Assembly: GCF_945952435.1 (NCBI RefSeq)
Contig: NZ_CAMFHZ010000008.1
Coordinates: 62,001 to 126,000 of the forward strand
Direction of reading: 5' to 3'
Origin: an uncultured Microbacterium sp.
GTDB lineage: Bacteria; Actinomycetota; Actinomycetes; Actinomycetales; Microbacteriaceae
Length of the DNA: 64,000 nucleotides
The stretch's first letter is position 1, and every line of letters begins with the position of its first letter. The translations under genes and the position numbers were made by a program. Positions 46,740 through 54,621 of the stretch are shown piece after piece. The notes beneath the pieces are model-generated. The model saw only the letters and a list, made by a program, of their open reading frames with translations, did not search any database and was not told the DNA's origin.

Positions 46740-46838
46740 GTGTCGAAGACGGCGAGCGCCGACGACCTCGGCCTCGCGGTCGGCACCCCCGCGACGGCCC
46801 TGTTCAAGGCCTCGCACGCGATCCTCGCGACCGTCTGA
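46740..46838 (+). pseudogene. Remnant of a TOBE/Mop molybdate-binding domain
   Basis: In one frame the DNA reads SKTASADDLGLAVGTPATAL then FKASHAILATV and a stop at 46836. This closely resembles the C-terminal half of the Mop/TOBE domain found in molybdate-binding proteins and ModC. The N-terminal half is absent, and the upstream DNA in that frame is not protein-like. It lies in the 209-nt gap between ilvD and a convergent glycosyltransferase. Nothing else is seen in that gap. Confidence 0.45.
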
Positions 46839-46857
46839 TCCCCCGACGCCCGCGCGC

Positions 46858-48402
46858 TCAGCGGCTCGATGCGGCCCCTGTGCGCTCGTAGAGCAGGATC
46901 ATGCTGCCCGCCCCCACGTGACGAGCCGTGCGGTGGTAGCCGAGGTCGGTCAGGTCCCGTTGCCCCCAGGTGTCGACGACGCCCTGGAAGTTCAGTTCCA
47001 CCAGCCACACCCGGTCCACGCCGTCGAAGCGTCCGCGCTCGGCGGCGTGCGCGATCGAGAAGGTCTGGTCGTACCAGGTGTACGAACGCGTGAACGGCGT
47101 CTTCAGCAGCAGGTCCGTGGTGTTCGCGAAGGGAGCGGGATTCGTCGCCTTCGCGAGCCGGGTGCGTTGCGAGGGCCTCGCCCCGTCGTCGAAGACGATG
47201 CCGTCGCCCGGTCGGGCGTGCGTCTGGATGTACGCGGCGATGTCGTTCCAGTCCGACTGGTTCTTCGCGTACGGGCCGCGTTGCAGCACCGCCACGGGCA
47301 CCGCCGCGACGAGCACCGCCGCCGCGGCGAGCCCCGCGATCCACCGTCCCCGGCCGAACGCGGCGAGCCGGCGCACGCCGAGCGCCATCACGATCGCGAC
47401 CGCGGGCGCCGAGAACGTGCCGTAGCGCGCGGTGTAGACGGCCGTGAACGGCGTGACGGCGAACAGCACGCCCATCGGCAGCACCATCCAGCACAGCGCG
47501 ACGACCTCCAGGCGCAGTCCGAGCTCGCCGCCCCGGCGACGGATCCGCACGACCTCGGCCACGAACGCCGCGACCGCGACGAGGATGAGCGCCCACGCGA
47601 GGATCGTGAACCACCACTCCTGGAACCACATGTTCTTCAGCACCACCTCGGCGGTGACCGACTCCCGCACGGCGAGGAACGCGATCTGCCGCCGCTGCAG
47701 GAAGCCGAACCACGCGAGCGGCGAGCACAGCACGAAGGCGATCGCCGTGCTCGTCGCCCACGCGCGCCACCGACCGCGCAGCGGCGCGGAGAGCAGGACC
47801 ACGGCGCCGATCGCGACCGCCATGAGCGCGAAGTACAGGAAGGTCCAGATCGCGACGGTGAAGACGGCCGTGTAGGCGATCCACCACCCCCGCGCCGATC
47901 CCTGTCGCCGCCCGATCTCGACGACGATCACGACGAGCACCGCGGCGAAGGCCGCCCCGATCGCATAGGAGCGCGCCTCCTCGCCCGCGAAGATGAGCCG
48001 CGGCAGGGTCGCGGTGAAGGCGCCGGCGAGGACCGCGAACGGCAGGGTCCCGAACCGCCCGCACAGCCACACGACCGCCGTGGTGCAGACGCCGATCGCG
48101 AGCGCGGAGGGGAAGCGGATCGAGAACGGGCTGGGCCCGAAGACGTCGATCCAGCCGTGCAGCCCGAGGTAGTACAGGCCGTGGACCGCATCGACGTAGC
48201 TCAGCATGTGCCACAGCGAGCCGAGCGGCCTCGTCGCGGACATGAGGCTCGCGGCTTCGTCCCCCCACAGCGAGGGGATCCAGCTTCCCGCGGCGCTCGC
48301 GGCGACGGCCAGCACGCCGACGACCGCGGCCCAGACGCCGAGGCGCCGCGGATCCGCCCGCTCCCCGGTCGTCGGGGGCGCCAGCGCGTCGGTGGAGGTC
48401 AC
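46858..48402 (-). CDS. GT39-like polytopic membrane glycosyltransferase, paralogue
   Basis: A 514-residue membrane protein of the same family as the one encoded at 40282-41757. It has about eleven hydrophobic segments, the loop SWIPSLWGDEAASLMSATRPLGSLWHML with the Asp-Glu pair, and a soluble C-terminal part with IQTHARPGDGIVFDDGARPSQRTRLA. It should transfer a sugar from a lipid carrier outside the membrane. GTG 48402 is chosen because the paralogue starts with the same VxST pattern; TACGCT lies 8 nt upstream. A GTG at 48447 is the alternative. Confidence 0.78.
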   Translation of the reverse strand: MTSTDALAPPTTGERADPRRLGVWAAVVGVLAVAASAAGSWIPSLWGDEAASLMSATRPLGSLWHMLSYVDAVHGLYYLGLHGWIDVFGPSPFSIRFPSALAIGVCTTAVVWLCGRFGTLPFAVLAGAFTATLPRLIFAGEEARSYAIGAAFAAVLVVIVVEIGRRQGSARGWWIAYTAVFTVAIWTFLYFALMAVAIGAVVLLSAPLRGRWRAWATSTAIAFVLCSPLAWFGFLQRRQIAFLAVRESVTAEVVLKNMWFQEWWFTILAWALILVAVAAFVAEVVRIRRRGGELGLRLEVVALCWMVLPMGVLFAVTPFTAVYTARYGTFSAPAVAIVMALGVRRLAAFGRGRWIAGLAAAAVLVAAVPVAVLQRGPYAKNQSDWNDIAAYIQTHARPGDGIVFDDGARPSQRTRLAKATNPAPFANTTDLLLKTPFTRSYTWYDQTFSIAHAAERGRFDGVDRVWLVELNFQGVVDTWGQRDLTDLGYHRTARHVGAGSMILLYERTGAASSR

Positions 48403-48531
48403 GGGGTCCGAGCGTATCGGGCGCTCCTTGGGGGCGCCTCGGAGCACGCCGTGCCCGCACCGGGGTTCACGGGCGCGTCCCCGACGTTCACCTCCCCGTC
48501 ACCTCCCGGCAATCCCACACCGGGCTCCGAA

Positions 48532-48537
48532 TATCCT
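48532..48537 (+). promoter_or_regulatory. -10 hexamer TATCCT before the TagF/GT4 gene
   Basis: TATCCT lies 6 nt before GTG 48544. GGAGAG abuts the start codon, too close for a normal ribosome binding site. Confidence 0.5.
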
Positions 48538-48543
48538 GGAGAG

Positions 48544-51072
48544 GTGCCTCTCCCCTCCTCCCTCCGACGCGTGCGCACCGCGGCCCGGCGGCTCAAGCGC
48601 GCCATCGAGGCGGAACGCATCGCGTTCTGGCGTTCTCGTCCGATCCGTCGCGACCAGGTGCTCTACGAGTCCTTCGCCGGCAACGGGGTGCTGTGCAACC
48701 CCGAGGCGATCTTCCGTCGCCTCCTCGACGACCCGGCGTACGCGCACCTGAGGCACGTCTGGGTGATCGCCGACGACGCCGCGATCGCACGGTTCCGTGC
48801 CGAGTTCGCCGGCCACGACCGCGTGTCGTTCGTGCGCCGCGGATCCGCCTCCTACCGCCAGGCGCTCGCCGTGAGCGGCTGGCTCGTGAACAACGCGACC
48901 TTCCCGACCTGGTTCGGCAAACGCGAGGGGCAGGTGTACCTCAACACCTGGCACGGCACCCCGCTCAAGCTCATGGGCTTCGACATGCCCTCGGGGGCGG
49001 TGCAGTCGGCGAACACCCTGCGCAACTTCCTCATGGCGGACTACCTGCTCGCGGCGAATCCGTTCATGGCCGAGACGATGTACGAGCACGCCTACCGGCT
49101 CACCAACGTCTACCCTGGCGCGATCGTCGAGGAGGGCTACCCGCGCATCGACCGGCAGCACCTCGACGCCCCCGCGGAGGAGGCGGTGCGCGCCGAGCTG
49201 GAATCCGACGGACTGATCCTCGACGGGAAGCCGATCGTGCTCTTCGCACCGACCTGGCGCGGGAGCACGTTCGACGATCCCGAGGACAACATCGACGAGC
49301 TCGAGCTGCAGCTCCAGGCCCTGCAGGCCGGGGTCGGCGACGAGTACGTCGTCGTGCTCAAGACGCACCAGATCGTGCACGCCCGCGCGGCGGACAGACC
49401 CGAGCTGGCGCGTTCGCTCGCCCCGAACACGATCCCGACCAACGTCCTCCTGGGCGCCTCCGCCGGTCTCGTCACCGACTACTCGTCGATCTTCTTCGAC
49501 TACCTGGCGACCGGGCGTCCCGTCGCCTTCTTCACCCCGGACGCCGATCTGTACTCGTCCGGGCGCGGAACCTACATGCCGCTGGACACCCTCCCCGGCC
49601 CCGTGTCGGACGACGCGGAGGCGACGGGGCGCGCCCTGCGCGCACTCCTGGCCGACGGTGCGCAGCCGCATCCGCAGTACGCCTCGTGGGCCGAGCGCTT
49701 CACGCCGTTCGACGACGGAGGGGCCACCGCGCGCGTCGTGGACATCGTCTTCGGCGGGCGGACCGAGGGCTACCGGGTGCGATCCGCGGCGCGCGACGGG
49801 CGTCGCCGCCTGCTCGTGTACCTCGGCGGGATGAAGCCCAACGGCATCACGACCTCCGCGATGAACCTGCTGAGCGCCCTGGATCCGGAGAAGTACGACG
49901 TGACGGCGCTGCTGCCGAAGCGGCGACTGTCCACCGATCCGTTCACGCAGGCGCGGATCCCCTCGACCGTGCGGCAGGTCTTCCGCACCGGCGGGATGAA
50001 CGGGTCGAAGGCCGTGCACCTGCGTCGTCGGATCGACGATTGGCGCGGGGCACCCCGGCAGACCGGCACGGAACCGTGGCACGAGAACCTCTGGCGTGCC
50101 GAATGGGCCCGCGTCTTCGGCGACGCGCGCTTCGACTGGGTCGCCGACTTCAGCGGGTACGGCCCGCTCTGGACGAGCCTGCTGCTGCATGCGCCGGCCC
50201 CCGAGGACGGTGGGCCGGCTCCGATCCGCGCCGTGTGGATGCACAACGAGATGGCCGCCGATCGCGAGCGCACGGTCAATGGCAAGGCGCACATGCGCCG
50301 CGGCCTCGGCGCGGTGTTCGCGATGTACCGCCAGTACGACGAGCTCGTCTCCGTCTCGCACCAGCTCACGGAGCTGAACCAGGTCGAGCTCGCCGAGTAC
50401 GCGCCCGCGGACCGCTTCCGGACCGCGCGCAACTTCCCCGACGTCGAGCACGTGACGCGGGGCATGCGCCGTCCTCTCGCCGAGTTCTTCGACGACGAGG
50501 ACGAGGAGGGCATCGACGGCATCGTCGTCCCGCGCCCGGCGTGGTACGAGGCGCTGCAGGCCGACGAGGGCGAGCTGCGCTGGTTCATCACGGTGGGCCG
50601 CCTCTCCCCCGAGAAGAACCACGCCCGCCTCATCCGCGCCTTCCTGGAGGTGCATGATGAGCATCCGGAGACCCGGCTGCTCATCGTCGGCGGCGGCCCC
50701 CTCCGGGACGAACTGCAGCAGCAGATCGACGACGCGGGTGCGAGCGACGTCGCGTTCCTCACCGGCCCTCAGCGCAATCCCTACGCGCTGCTCGCCGCGA
50801 GCGACTGCTTCGTGCTCTCCAGCCTCTACGAGGGACAGCCGATGGTGCTCATCGAGGCGGCGATCTGCTCTCTGCCGATCGTCTCCACCTCGTTCGGCTC
50901 GGTCTATGGCGCGCTCCCCGAGGGCGCCATCCGGATCGTGCCGCAAGACGATCGGGCCCTCGCCGACGGCATGCGGGCGTTCCTCGCCGGGGAGGTCCCC
51001 GCAGCCCACCTCGACGTGGACGCGTACCGCGCCGACGTCATGGCCGAGTTCGAGGCGCTGCTCGACGGCTGA
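48544..51072 (+). CDS. TagF-type glycerophosphotransferase fused to a GT4 glycosyltransferase
   Basis: An 842-residue two-domain cytoplasmic enzyme. Residues about 35-400 form a CDP-glycerol:glycerophosphotransferase domain (YLNTWHGTPLKLMGFDM, VLFAPTWRGSTF, GLVTDYSSIFFDYLATGRPVAFF). Residues about 420-842 form a GT-B family 4 glycosyltransferase (LVYLGGMKPNGITTSAMNLL, FITVGRLSPEKNHARLIRAF, LLIVGGGPLRDELQ, SSLYEGQPMVLIEAAI). One chain could add a polyol phosphate and a sugar to a teichoic-acid-like wall polymer. The open frame upstream of 48544 is a shadow of ilvD and the GT gene. Two lipid-carrier glycosyltransferases lie nearby. Confidence 0.9.
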   Translation: MPLPSSLRRVRTAARRLKRAIEAERIAFWRSRPIRRDQVLYESFAGNGVLCNPEAIFRRLLDDPAYAHLRHVWVIADDAAIARFRAEFAGHDRVSFVRRGSASYRQALAVSGWLVNNATFPTWFGKREGQVYLNTWHGTPLKLMGFDMPSGAVQSANTLRNFLMADYLLAANPFMAETMYEHAYRLTNVYPGAIVEEGYPRIDRQHLDAPAEEAVRAELESDGLILDGKPIVLFAPTWRGSTFDDPEDNIDELELQLQALQAGVGDEYVVVLKTHQIVHARAADRPELARSLAPNTIPTNVLLGASAGLVTDYSSIFFDYLATGRPVAFFTPDADLYSSGRGTYMPLDTLPGPVSDDAEATGRALRALLADGAQPHPQYASWAERFTPFDDGGATARVVDIVFGGRTEGYRVRSAARDGRRRLLVYLGGMKPNGITTSAMNLLSALDPEKYDVTALLPKRRLSTDPFTQARIPSTVRQVFRTGGMNGSKAVHLRRRIDDWRGAPRQTGTEPWHENLWRAEWARVFGDARFDWVADFSGYGPLWTSLLLHAPAPEDGGPAPIRAVWMHNEMAADRERTVNGKAHMRRGLGAVFAMYRQYDELVSVSHQLTELNQVELAEYAPADRFRTARNFPDVEHVTRGMRRPLAEFFDDEDEEGIDGIVVPRPAWYEALQADEGELRWFITVGRLSPEKNHARLIRAFLEVHDEHPETRLLIVGGGPLRDELQQQIDDAGASDVAFLTGPQRNPYALLAASDCFVLSSLYEGQPMVLIEAAICSLPIVSTSFGSVYGALPEGAIRIVPQDDRALADGMRAFLAGEVPAAHLDVDAYRADVMAEFEALLDG

Positions 51073-51156
51073 TCCGACTGCCGGGTCCTCCGGCACGGCG
51101 CGATACGCGCCCGCGCCTCACACGTCAACCCCCTCGGACGGTTGCCTTCCCCGGCC

Positions 51157-51162
51157 TAGCGT
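51157..51162 (+). promoter_or_regulatory. -10 hexamer TAGCGT before the SDR gene
   Basis: TAGCGT is followed by six bases and the ATG at 51169; a leaderless start is likely. Confidence 0.5.
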
Positions 51163-51168
51163 GACGGC

Positions 51169-52053
51169 ATGAGCGACGTCATGACGGACCCGAGGACGAA
51201 GTATCCGGCCCTGCCGGATCCGCGCGATCCCGGAACGGATCAGCCGGGGCTCACGGACGAGACGGAGCCGCGACCCGACCACGGGGAGCACAGCTATCGG
51301 GGATCGGGACGGCTCACCGGGCGACGCGCGCTCATCACGGGCGGCGACTCGGGGATCGGGCGGGCCGTCGCGATCGCGTTCGCGCGCGAGGGCGCCGACG
51401 TCGCGCTGAGCTACCTCCCCGACGAGCAGAAGGACGCGGAGGAGACCGCGGAATGGGTGCGCAAGGCCGGCGCCGCGGAGGCCCTGCTCCCCGGCGACAT
51501 CACCGACGAGACGCTGTGCCACGATCTCGTCGCCGATGCGGCCGAATGCCTGGGCGGACTCGACCTCCTCGTCCTCAACGCGGGCTATCAGCGCAGCAGA
51601 GACGACGTCGACGAGATCCCCGCCGAGGAGTTCGACCGGGTGATGCGCACCAACCTGTACGCGCCGTTCTGGATCGCGCAGGCGGCGCTGCCGCACCTGC
51701 CTCCAGGATCGTCGATCATCGTCACCACCTCGATCCAGGGCTTCGACCCCTCTCCCGGCCTGTTCGACTACGCACTCACGAAGGCCGCGCTCGTCGCGTT
51801 CGTGCAGATGCTGGCGGAGCAGCAGGGCCCGCACGGGATCCGCGTGAACGGCGTCGCGCCCGGCCCGATCTGGACGCCGCTGATCCCCGCCACGGGCTGG
51901 CCGACCAAGCTCCCCGACTTCGGCGAGGATACGCCGCTCGGGCGCCCGGGACAGCCCGCGGAGCTCGCCGGCGCCTACGTGTTCCTCGCCTCCGAAGACG
52001 CGTCCTACGTGTCCGGCGGGATCATCCCCGTCACGGGCGGGCGCCACCTGTGA
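51169..52053 (+). CDS. Short-chain dehydrogenase, YghA/YhdF type
   Basis: A 294-residue NAD(P)-dependent oxidoreductase. An N-terminal extension of about 48 residues (KYPALPDPRDPGTDQPGLTDETEPRPDHGEHSY region) is typical of the stress-associated YghA/YhdF/GsiB-like branch. The cofactor loop TGGDSGIG lies at 57-64, NAG at 137-139, and the catalytic residues are Ser188, Tyr201 and Lys205. The family reduces small aldehydes or sugars; the substrate is unknown. A GTG start at 52050 for the next gene would overlap the stop, but the later GTG is preferred. Confidence 0.9.
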   Translation: MSDVMTDPRTKYPALPDPRDPGTDQPGLTDETEPRPDHGEHSYRGSGRLTGRRALITGGDSGIGRAVAIAFAREGADVALSYLPDEQKDAEETAEWVRKAGAAEALLPGDITDETLCHDLVADAAECLGGLDLLVLNAGYQRSRDDVDEIPAEEFDRVMRTNLYAPFWIAQAALPHLPPGSSIIVTTSIQGFDPSPGLFDYALTKAALVAFVQMLAEQQGPHGIRVNGVAPGPIWTPLIPATGWPTKLPDFGEDTPLGRPGQPAELAGAYVFLASEDASYVSGGIIPVTGGRHL

Positions 52054-52076
52054 CCACCCACCGAACGGAGACCCCC

Positions 52077-52643
52077 GTGAACGACGAACGAGCCGAAGAC
52101 CTGACCACGCACGCCGAATGGGGCGCCGGCACGCCCCGGCTGCTCGTCTCCTCTGCCGAGACGACGCAGTACGTGTACGAGATCCCGCCGGCCGGTGCCA
52201 CGATCGGATCGGGCCAGGACTGCACCCTGACGCTCGACGGCGCGGATCCCCTGCACGCCGAGATCACCCATGACGACGACGACGAGTACATGCTCGTGCT
52301 GCACGCCGAGGGCGAGACGAGCGCGAACGTGGAGAAGGCGGCCGAGGAGCAGCACCGTGAACGCGTGCCGCTGCGTACCGGCGCGCAGTTCTCCGTCGGT
52401 CCCTGGCGTCTCGTGTTCCAGAGGGACGAGTTCGCCGACCACGGCCGACCGTTCGGCGGCCGAGAAGGCGGAGAGGGATCGGATCAGCCGGTCCAGGACG
52501 CGCGTCCCTCGTACGCGCAGGGCCCCCGGAGCGCGTCCGACGACGCGCCGACGGGATCCGAGGAGACGGCCGACGGCGAGCCCTACGCGGTCAACGCGCA
52601 GGGCGACCCGGTCGCGGATCCCCAGCCCCCGGCCGACGCCTGA
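52077..52643 (+). CDS. FHA-domain protein
   Basis: A 188-residue protein with an FHA-like beta-sandwich (about residues 20-120: YEIPPAGATIGSGQDCTLTLDGADPLHAEITHDDDDEYMLVLH) and an acidic, disordered C-terminal tail. FHA domains bind phosphothreonine peptides. The usual Arg of the binding loop (GRxxxxD) is not seen; the loop reads GSGQDCTL, so phosphopeptide binding is doubtful. GTG 52077 is chosen because GGAG lies seven bases upstream; GTG 52050 overlapping the SDR stop is possible. Confidence 0.78.
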   Translation: MNDERAEDLTTHAEWGAGTPRLLVSSAETTQYVYEIPPAGATIGSGQDCTLTLDGADPLHAEITHDDDDEYMLVLHAEGETSANVEKAAEEQHRERVPLRTGAQFSVGPWRLVFQRDEFADHGRPFGGREGGEGSDQPVQDARPSYAQGPRSASDDAPTGSEETADGEPYAVNAQGDPVADPQPPADA

Positions 52644-52766
52644 CCGGATCGAACCGGGGCGCGCGACCCGCCGCCCCGGTTCGCCGTCGCATCCCGCCGC
52701 GGCGTCGCGCAGGCCGCACAATGGTGAGCAGACGCGCATGCGCGCACCCGAGGGAGGTCCGGCGAG

Positions 52767-53105
52767 ATGGGCAGATTCAGCTACGAGGGACAGACCCATG
52801 CGGATCTGGACGACCGGGCGCTCGCGCACGTGCAGATTGTCATCGCGAACAAGCTCCGCCGCGGCGAGCCTTTCTACTTCACCTGGCGGGACGATCCCAG
52901 CCTCGGCCACGGGCGCACGTCGGTCTGGATCCACCCCACCTGCAGCATGGTGTTCAAGTTCCACGGCAGCCGACGCCCTCCGTTGAACCGACTGTGGATC
53001 GACGCGCTGAACCAGCTCGCCAACACCCCGGCGGGACTGCGCCTGGTGCCCGAGCCGACGACCGTCGTCGACATGCACGTCGACGAGAACGGTACGCCGC
53101 ACTGA
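52767..53105 (+). CDS. DUF7882-family small protein
   Basis: A 112-residue protein starting MGRFSYEGQTHADLDDRALAHVQIVIANKL, with the later blocks FYFTWRDDPSLGHGRTSVWIHP and MVFKFHGSRRPPLNRLWIDAL. This is a compact family common in Microbacteriaceae that is often annotated as 'ATP-dependent DNA ligase' by transfer, although no ligase motif is visible. Function unknown. GGGAGG lies upstream of the ATG. It is convergent with the histidine phosphatase. Confidence 0.78.
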   Translation: MGRFSYEGQTHADLDDRALAHVQIVIANKLRRGEPFYFTWRDDPSLGHGRTSVWIHPTCSMVFKFHGSRRPPLNRLWIDALNQLANTPAGLRLVPEPTTVVDMHVDENGTPH

Positions 53106-53139
53106 TTCCGGCGCGCACGGCGCTGAGGGAGCTGCGAGG

Positions 53140-53796
53140 TCAGGACTCGGAGGGGACCAGCGGAAGCTGAGGGCCGTGGTTCCACGCGAGGATCGCCGGC
53201 TGCTCGCGGGAGAACCCCAGCACGGAGACGGAGCCGGCGTCGAGCGTGATCGCGGCGCCGAAGCGGGGCGCCTGACGCAGGAAGACCGCGGTGAGGATGC
53301 GGAGGTAGTGGCCGTGCGCGACGAGGGCTACGTCCCCCTCCGCCATCGCGGGGAGCACGCGGGTGAGCACCCGCGAGGCGCGCGCCGCGACCTCCTCGAC
53401 CGTCTCGCCCGGCGTCGCCCCGCGGATCACGCCGTGGGTGAAGGCGCTCCAGTTGTAGCCGAGCTCGGCGCGGATGTCCTTGGTCGTGCGCCCCTCGTAC
53501 CCGCCGTAGTCCCACTCCCGCAGCATCGGGTCGATCTCGGGCGTGAGTCCGGCGAGCTCGGCGGTGCGCCGGGCGCGCTGCAGCGGCGACGACAGCACGA
53601 GACGGAAGTCGTACCCGGTCACGAGCGCACCCGCGAGCCGTGCGAGCTCCTCGCCGCGGGGCGTCAGCGGGACGTCCGTGGTGCCCGTGTGCCGGCCGCT
53701 GCGCGACCACTCGGTCTCCCCGTGTCGCAGGAGCACCAGCTTGCCCTGGGGGTTGTCGGGAGCGGGACGGTCGGGCAGCGGGTCGAGGATCTCCAC
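53140..53796 (-). CDS. Histidine phosphatase (phosphoglycerate-mutase superfamily)
   Basis: A 218-residue protein. The phospho-histidine motif is LVLLRHGETEWSRSGRHTG near residue 20, followed by SSPLQRARRTAEL, EWDYGGYEGRTTKDIR and the second catalytic histidine in VALVAHGHYLRIL. Likely a broad phosphatase; the natural substrate is unknown. GTG 53796 is preferred because TACGGT lies 6 nt upstream. Confidence 0.9.
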   Translation of the reverse strand: MEILDPLPDRPAPDNPQGKLVLLRHGETEWSRSGRHTGTTDVPLTPRGEELARLAGALVTGYDFRLVLSSPLQRARRTAELAGLTPEIDPMLREWDYGGYEGRTTKDIRAELGYNWSAFTHGVIRGATPGETVEEVAARASRVLTRVLPAMAEGDVALVAHGHYLRILTAVFLRQAPRFGAAITLDAGSVSVLGFSREQPAILAWNHGPQLPLVPSES

Positions 53797-53802
53797 CTCG
53801 CC

Positions 53803-53808
53803 ACCGTA
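53803..53808 (-). promoter_or_regulatory. -10 hexamer TACGGT before the histidine phosphatase
   Basis: TACGGT fits TANNNT and lies 6 nt before GTG 53796. Confidence 0.4.
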
Positions 53809-53831
53809 CGCCCTGCGCGGCGTCGCGGCGT

Positions 53832-54287
53832 TCAGGCGGACGCCAGCGCGCCGGAGCGCACGCGGAACCACACCGTCAGCTCGGCGAGCGCGCGCATCAC
53901 GGTCGATGTCGCGGCGCCCGCGTCGAGGTCGGAGAACGAGTCGCGGTATCCGCGCGGCACGTCCTCCCCCGCACGACGGAACGCGCAGTAGCCCATGCTC
54001 CAGTCGGCGAAGCGGCGCTGGTCGATCGGCTCTTCGAGCAGCACCGTCATGTCGTGGTGGCGCCGATCCCGTCGGATCCGCTCCGCAAGCTCCTCGACCG
54101 CCTCTCGCGCCCCTTCGAGCACCTGGATGAATCGGCCGTCGCGATGGAGGAGCATTCCCGTGATGCCGTGCTCCGCGTTGAACGTCCTGCACTGCCCGAG
54201 CAAGTGCTCGAGCGCGGTCTCCCGCAACGGCTGCGATGCAGTGCTGGTGTAGACGAGGGCGACGAGGCCGTCCCGCCCGTCGCTCAC
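53832..54287 (-). CDS. BLUF-domain blue-light photoreceptor
   Basis: A 151-residue stand-alone BLUF protein that should bind FAD and change hydrogen bonding on blue light. The key residues align with the well-studied AppA with a constant offset of eight: Tyr13, Asn37, Gln55, Trp96 and Met98. The stretches are VYTSTAS, RTFNAEHGITGMLLHRDGRFIQVLEG and RRFADWSMGY. A C-terminal helix of about 45 residues follows, as in short BLUF proteins that signal through a partner. It starts at GTG 54287, overlapping the stop of an 81-residue gene, which is a strong hint that the two products work together. Confidence 0.93.
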   Translation of the reverse strand: MSDGRDGLVALVYTSTASQPLRETALEHLLGQCRTFNAEHGITGMLLHRDGRFIQVLEGAREAVEELAERIRRDRRHHDMTVLLEEPIDQRRFADWSMGYCAFRRAGEDVPRGYRDSFSDLDAGAATSTVMRALAELTVWFRVRSGALASA

Positions 54288-54529
54288 GGAACGAGCCCGA
54301 CTTCGGCGGGGGCGGAGTCCGTGCCGCGACCTGCGTCGACGACGGCGGAGGTCGCGTCGTCGAGCGCGGAGAAGTCGCCGACGACGCCCCCGCGGGCATC
54401 GAACGCCCGGTATCGTCCGTCGCTCTGCAGATCCACGTATCCGAGGAATTCCCCCCGGCGACTTCCTACGTGGAAGCCCTTCTCCACGCACGCCCAGAGG
54501 ACGTCGGAGGTGTTGTCTGCGATGGTCAC
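54284..54529 (-). CDS. Small protein coupled to the BLUF photoreceptor
   Basis: An 81-residue protein, not matched to a known family by eye. It has the compact pattern SDVLWACVEKGFHVGSRRGEFLGYVDL then GRYRAFDARGGVVGDFSALDDATSAV, which resembles a small beta-rich domain with a final helix, and a disordered tail. It has no signal peptide or membrane segment. It starts at GTG 54529 with TAGAGT 6 nt upstream (leaderless), and its stop overlaps the BLUF start (GTGA). It may be an output or auxiliary protein for the photoreceptor. Confidence 0.75.
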   Translation of the reverse strand: MTIADNTSDVLWACVEKGFHVGSRRGEFLGYVDLQSDGRYRAFDARGGVVGDFSALDDATSAVVDAGRGTDSAPAEVGLVP

Positions 54530-54535
54530 GTCCGA

Positions 54536-54541
54536 ACTCTA
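54536..54541 (-). promoter_or_regulatory. -10 hexamer TAGAGT of the BLUF operon
   Basis: TAGAGT lies 6 nt before GTG 54529 of the small protein. Confidence 0.5.
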
Positions 54542-54621
54542 CGAACGCCCACCGACAATGTCCCGGGCCTTGCGTTCCGGGGTGCGGCGCGCTACGCGCA
54601 CGCGCATCCCGAGCACGCGGC

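Noticed and set aside
46670..46891. 73-codon frame MRRARIFGSKGAYPAELSDPF
   Set aside because: No family resemblance, biased composition, and it overlaps the convergent glycosyltransferase end; the TOBE-like fragment in another frame explains the conservation better.
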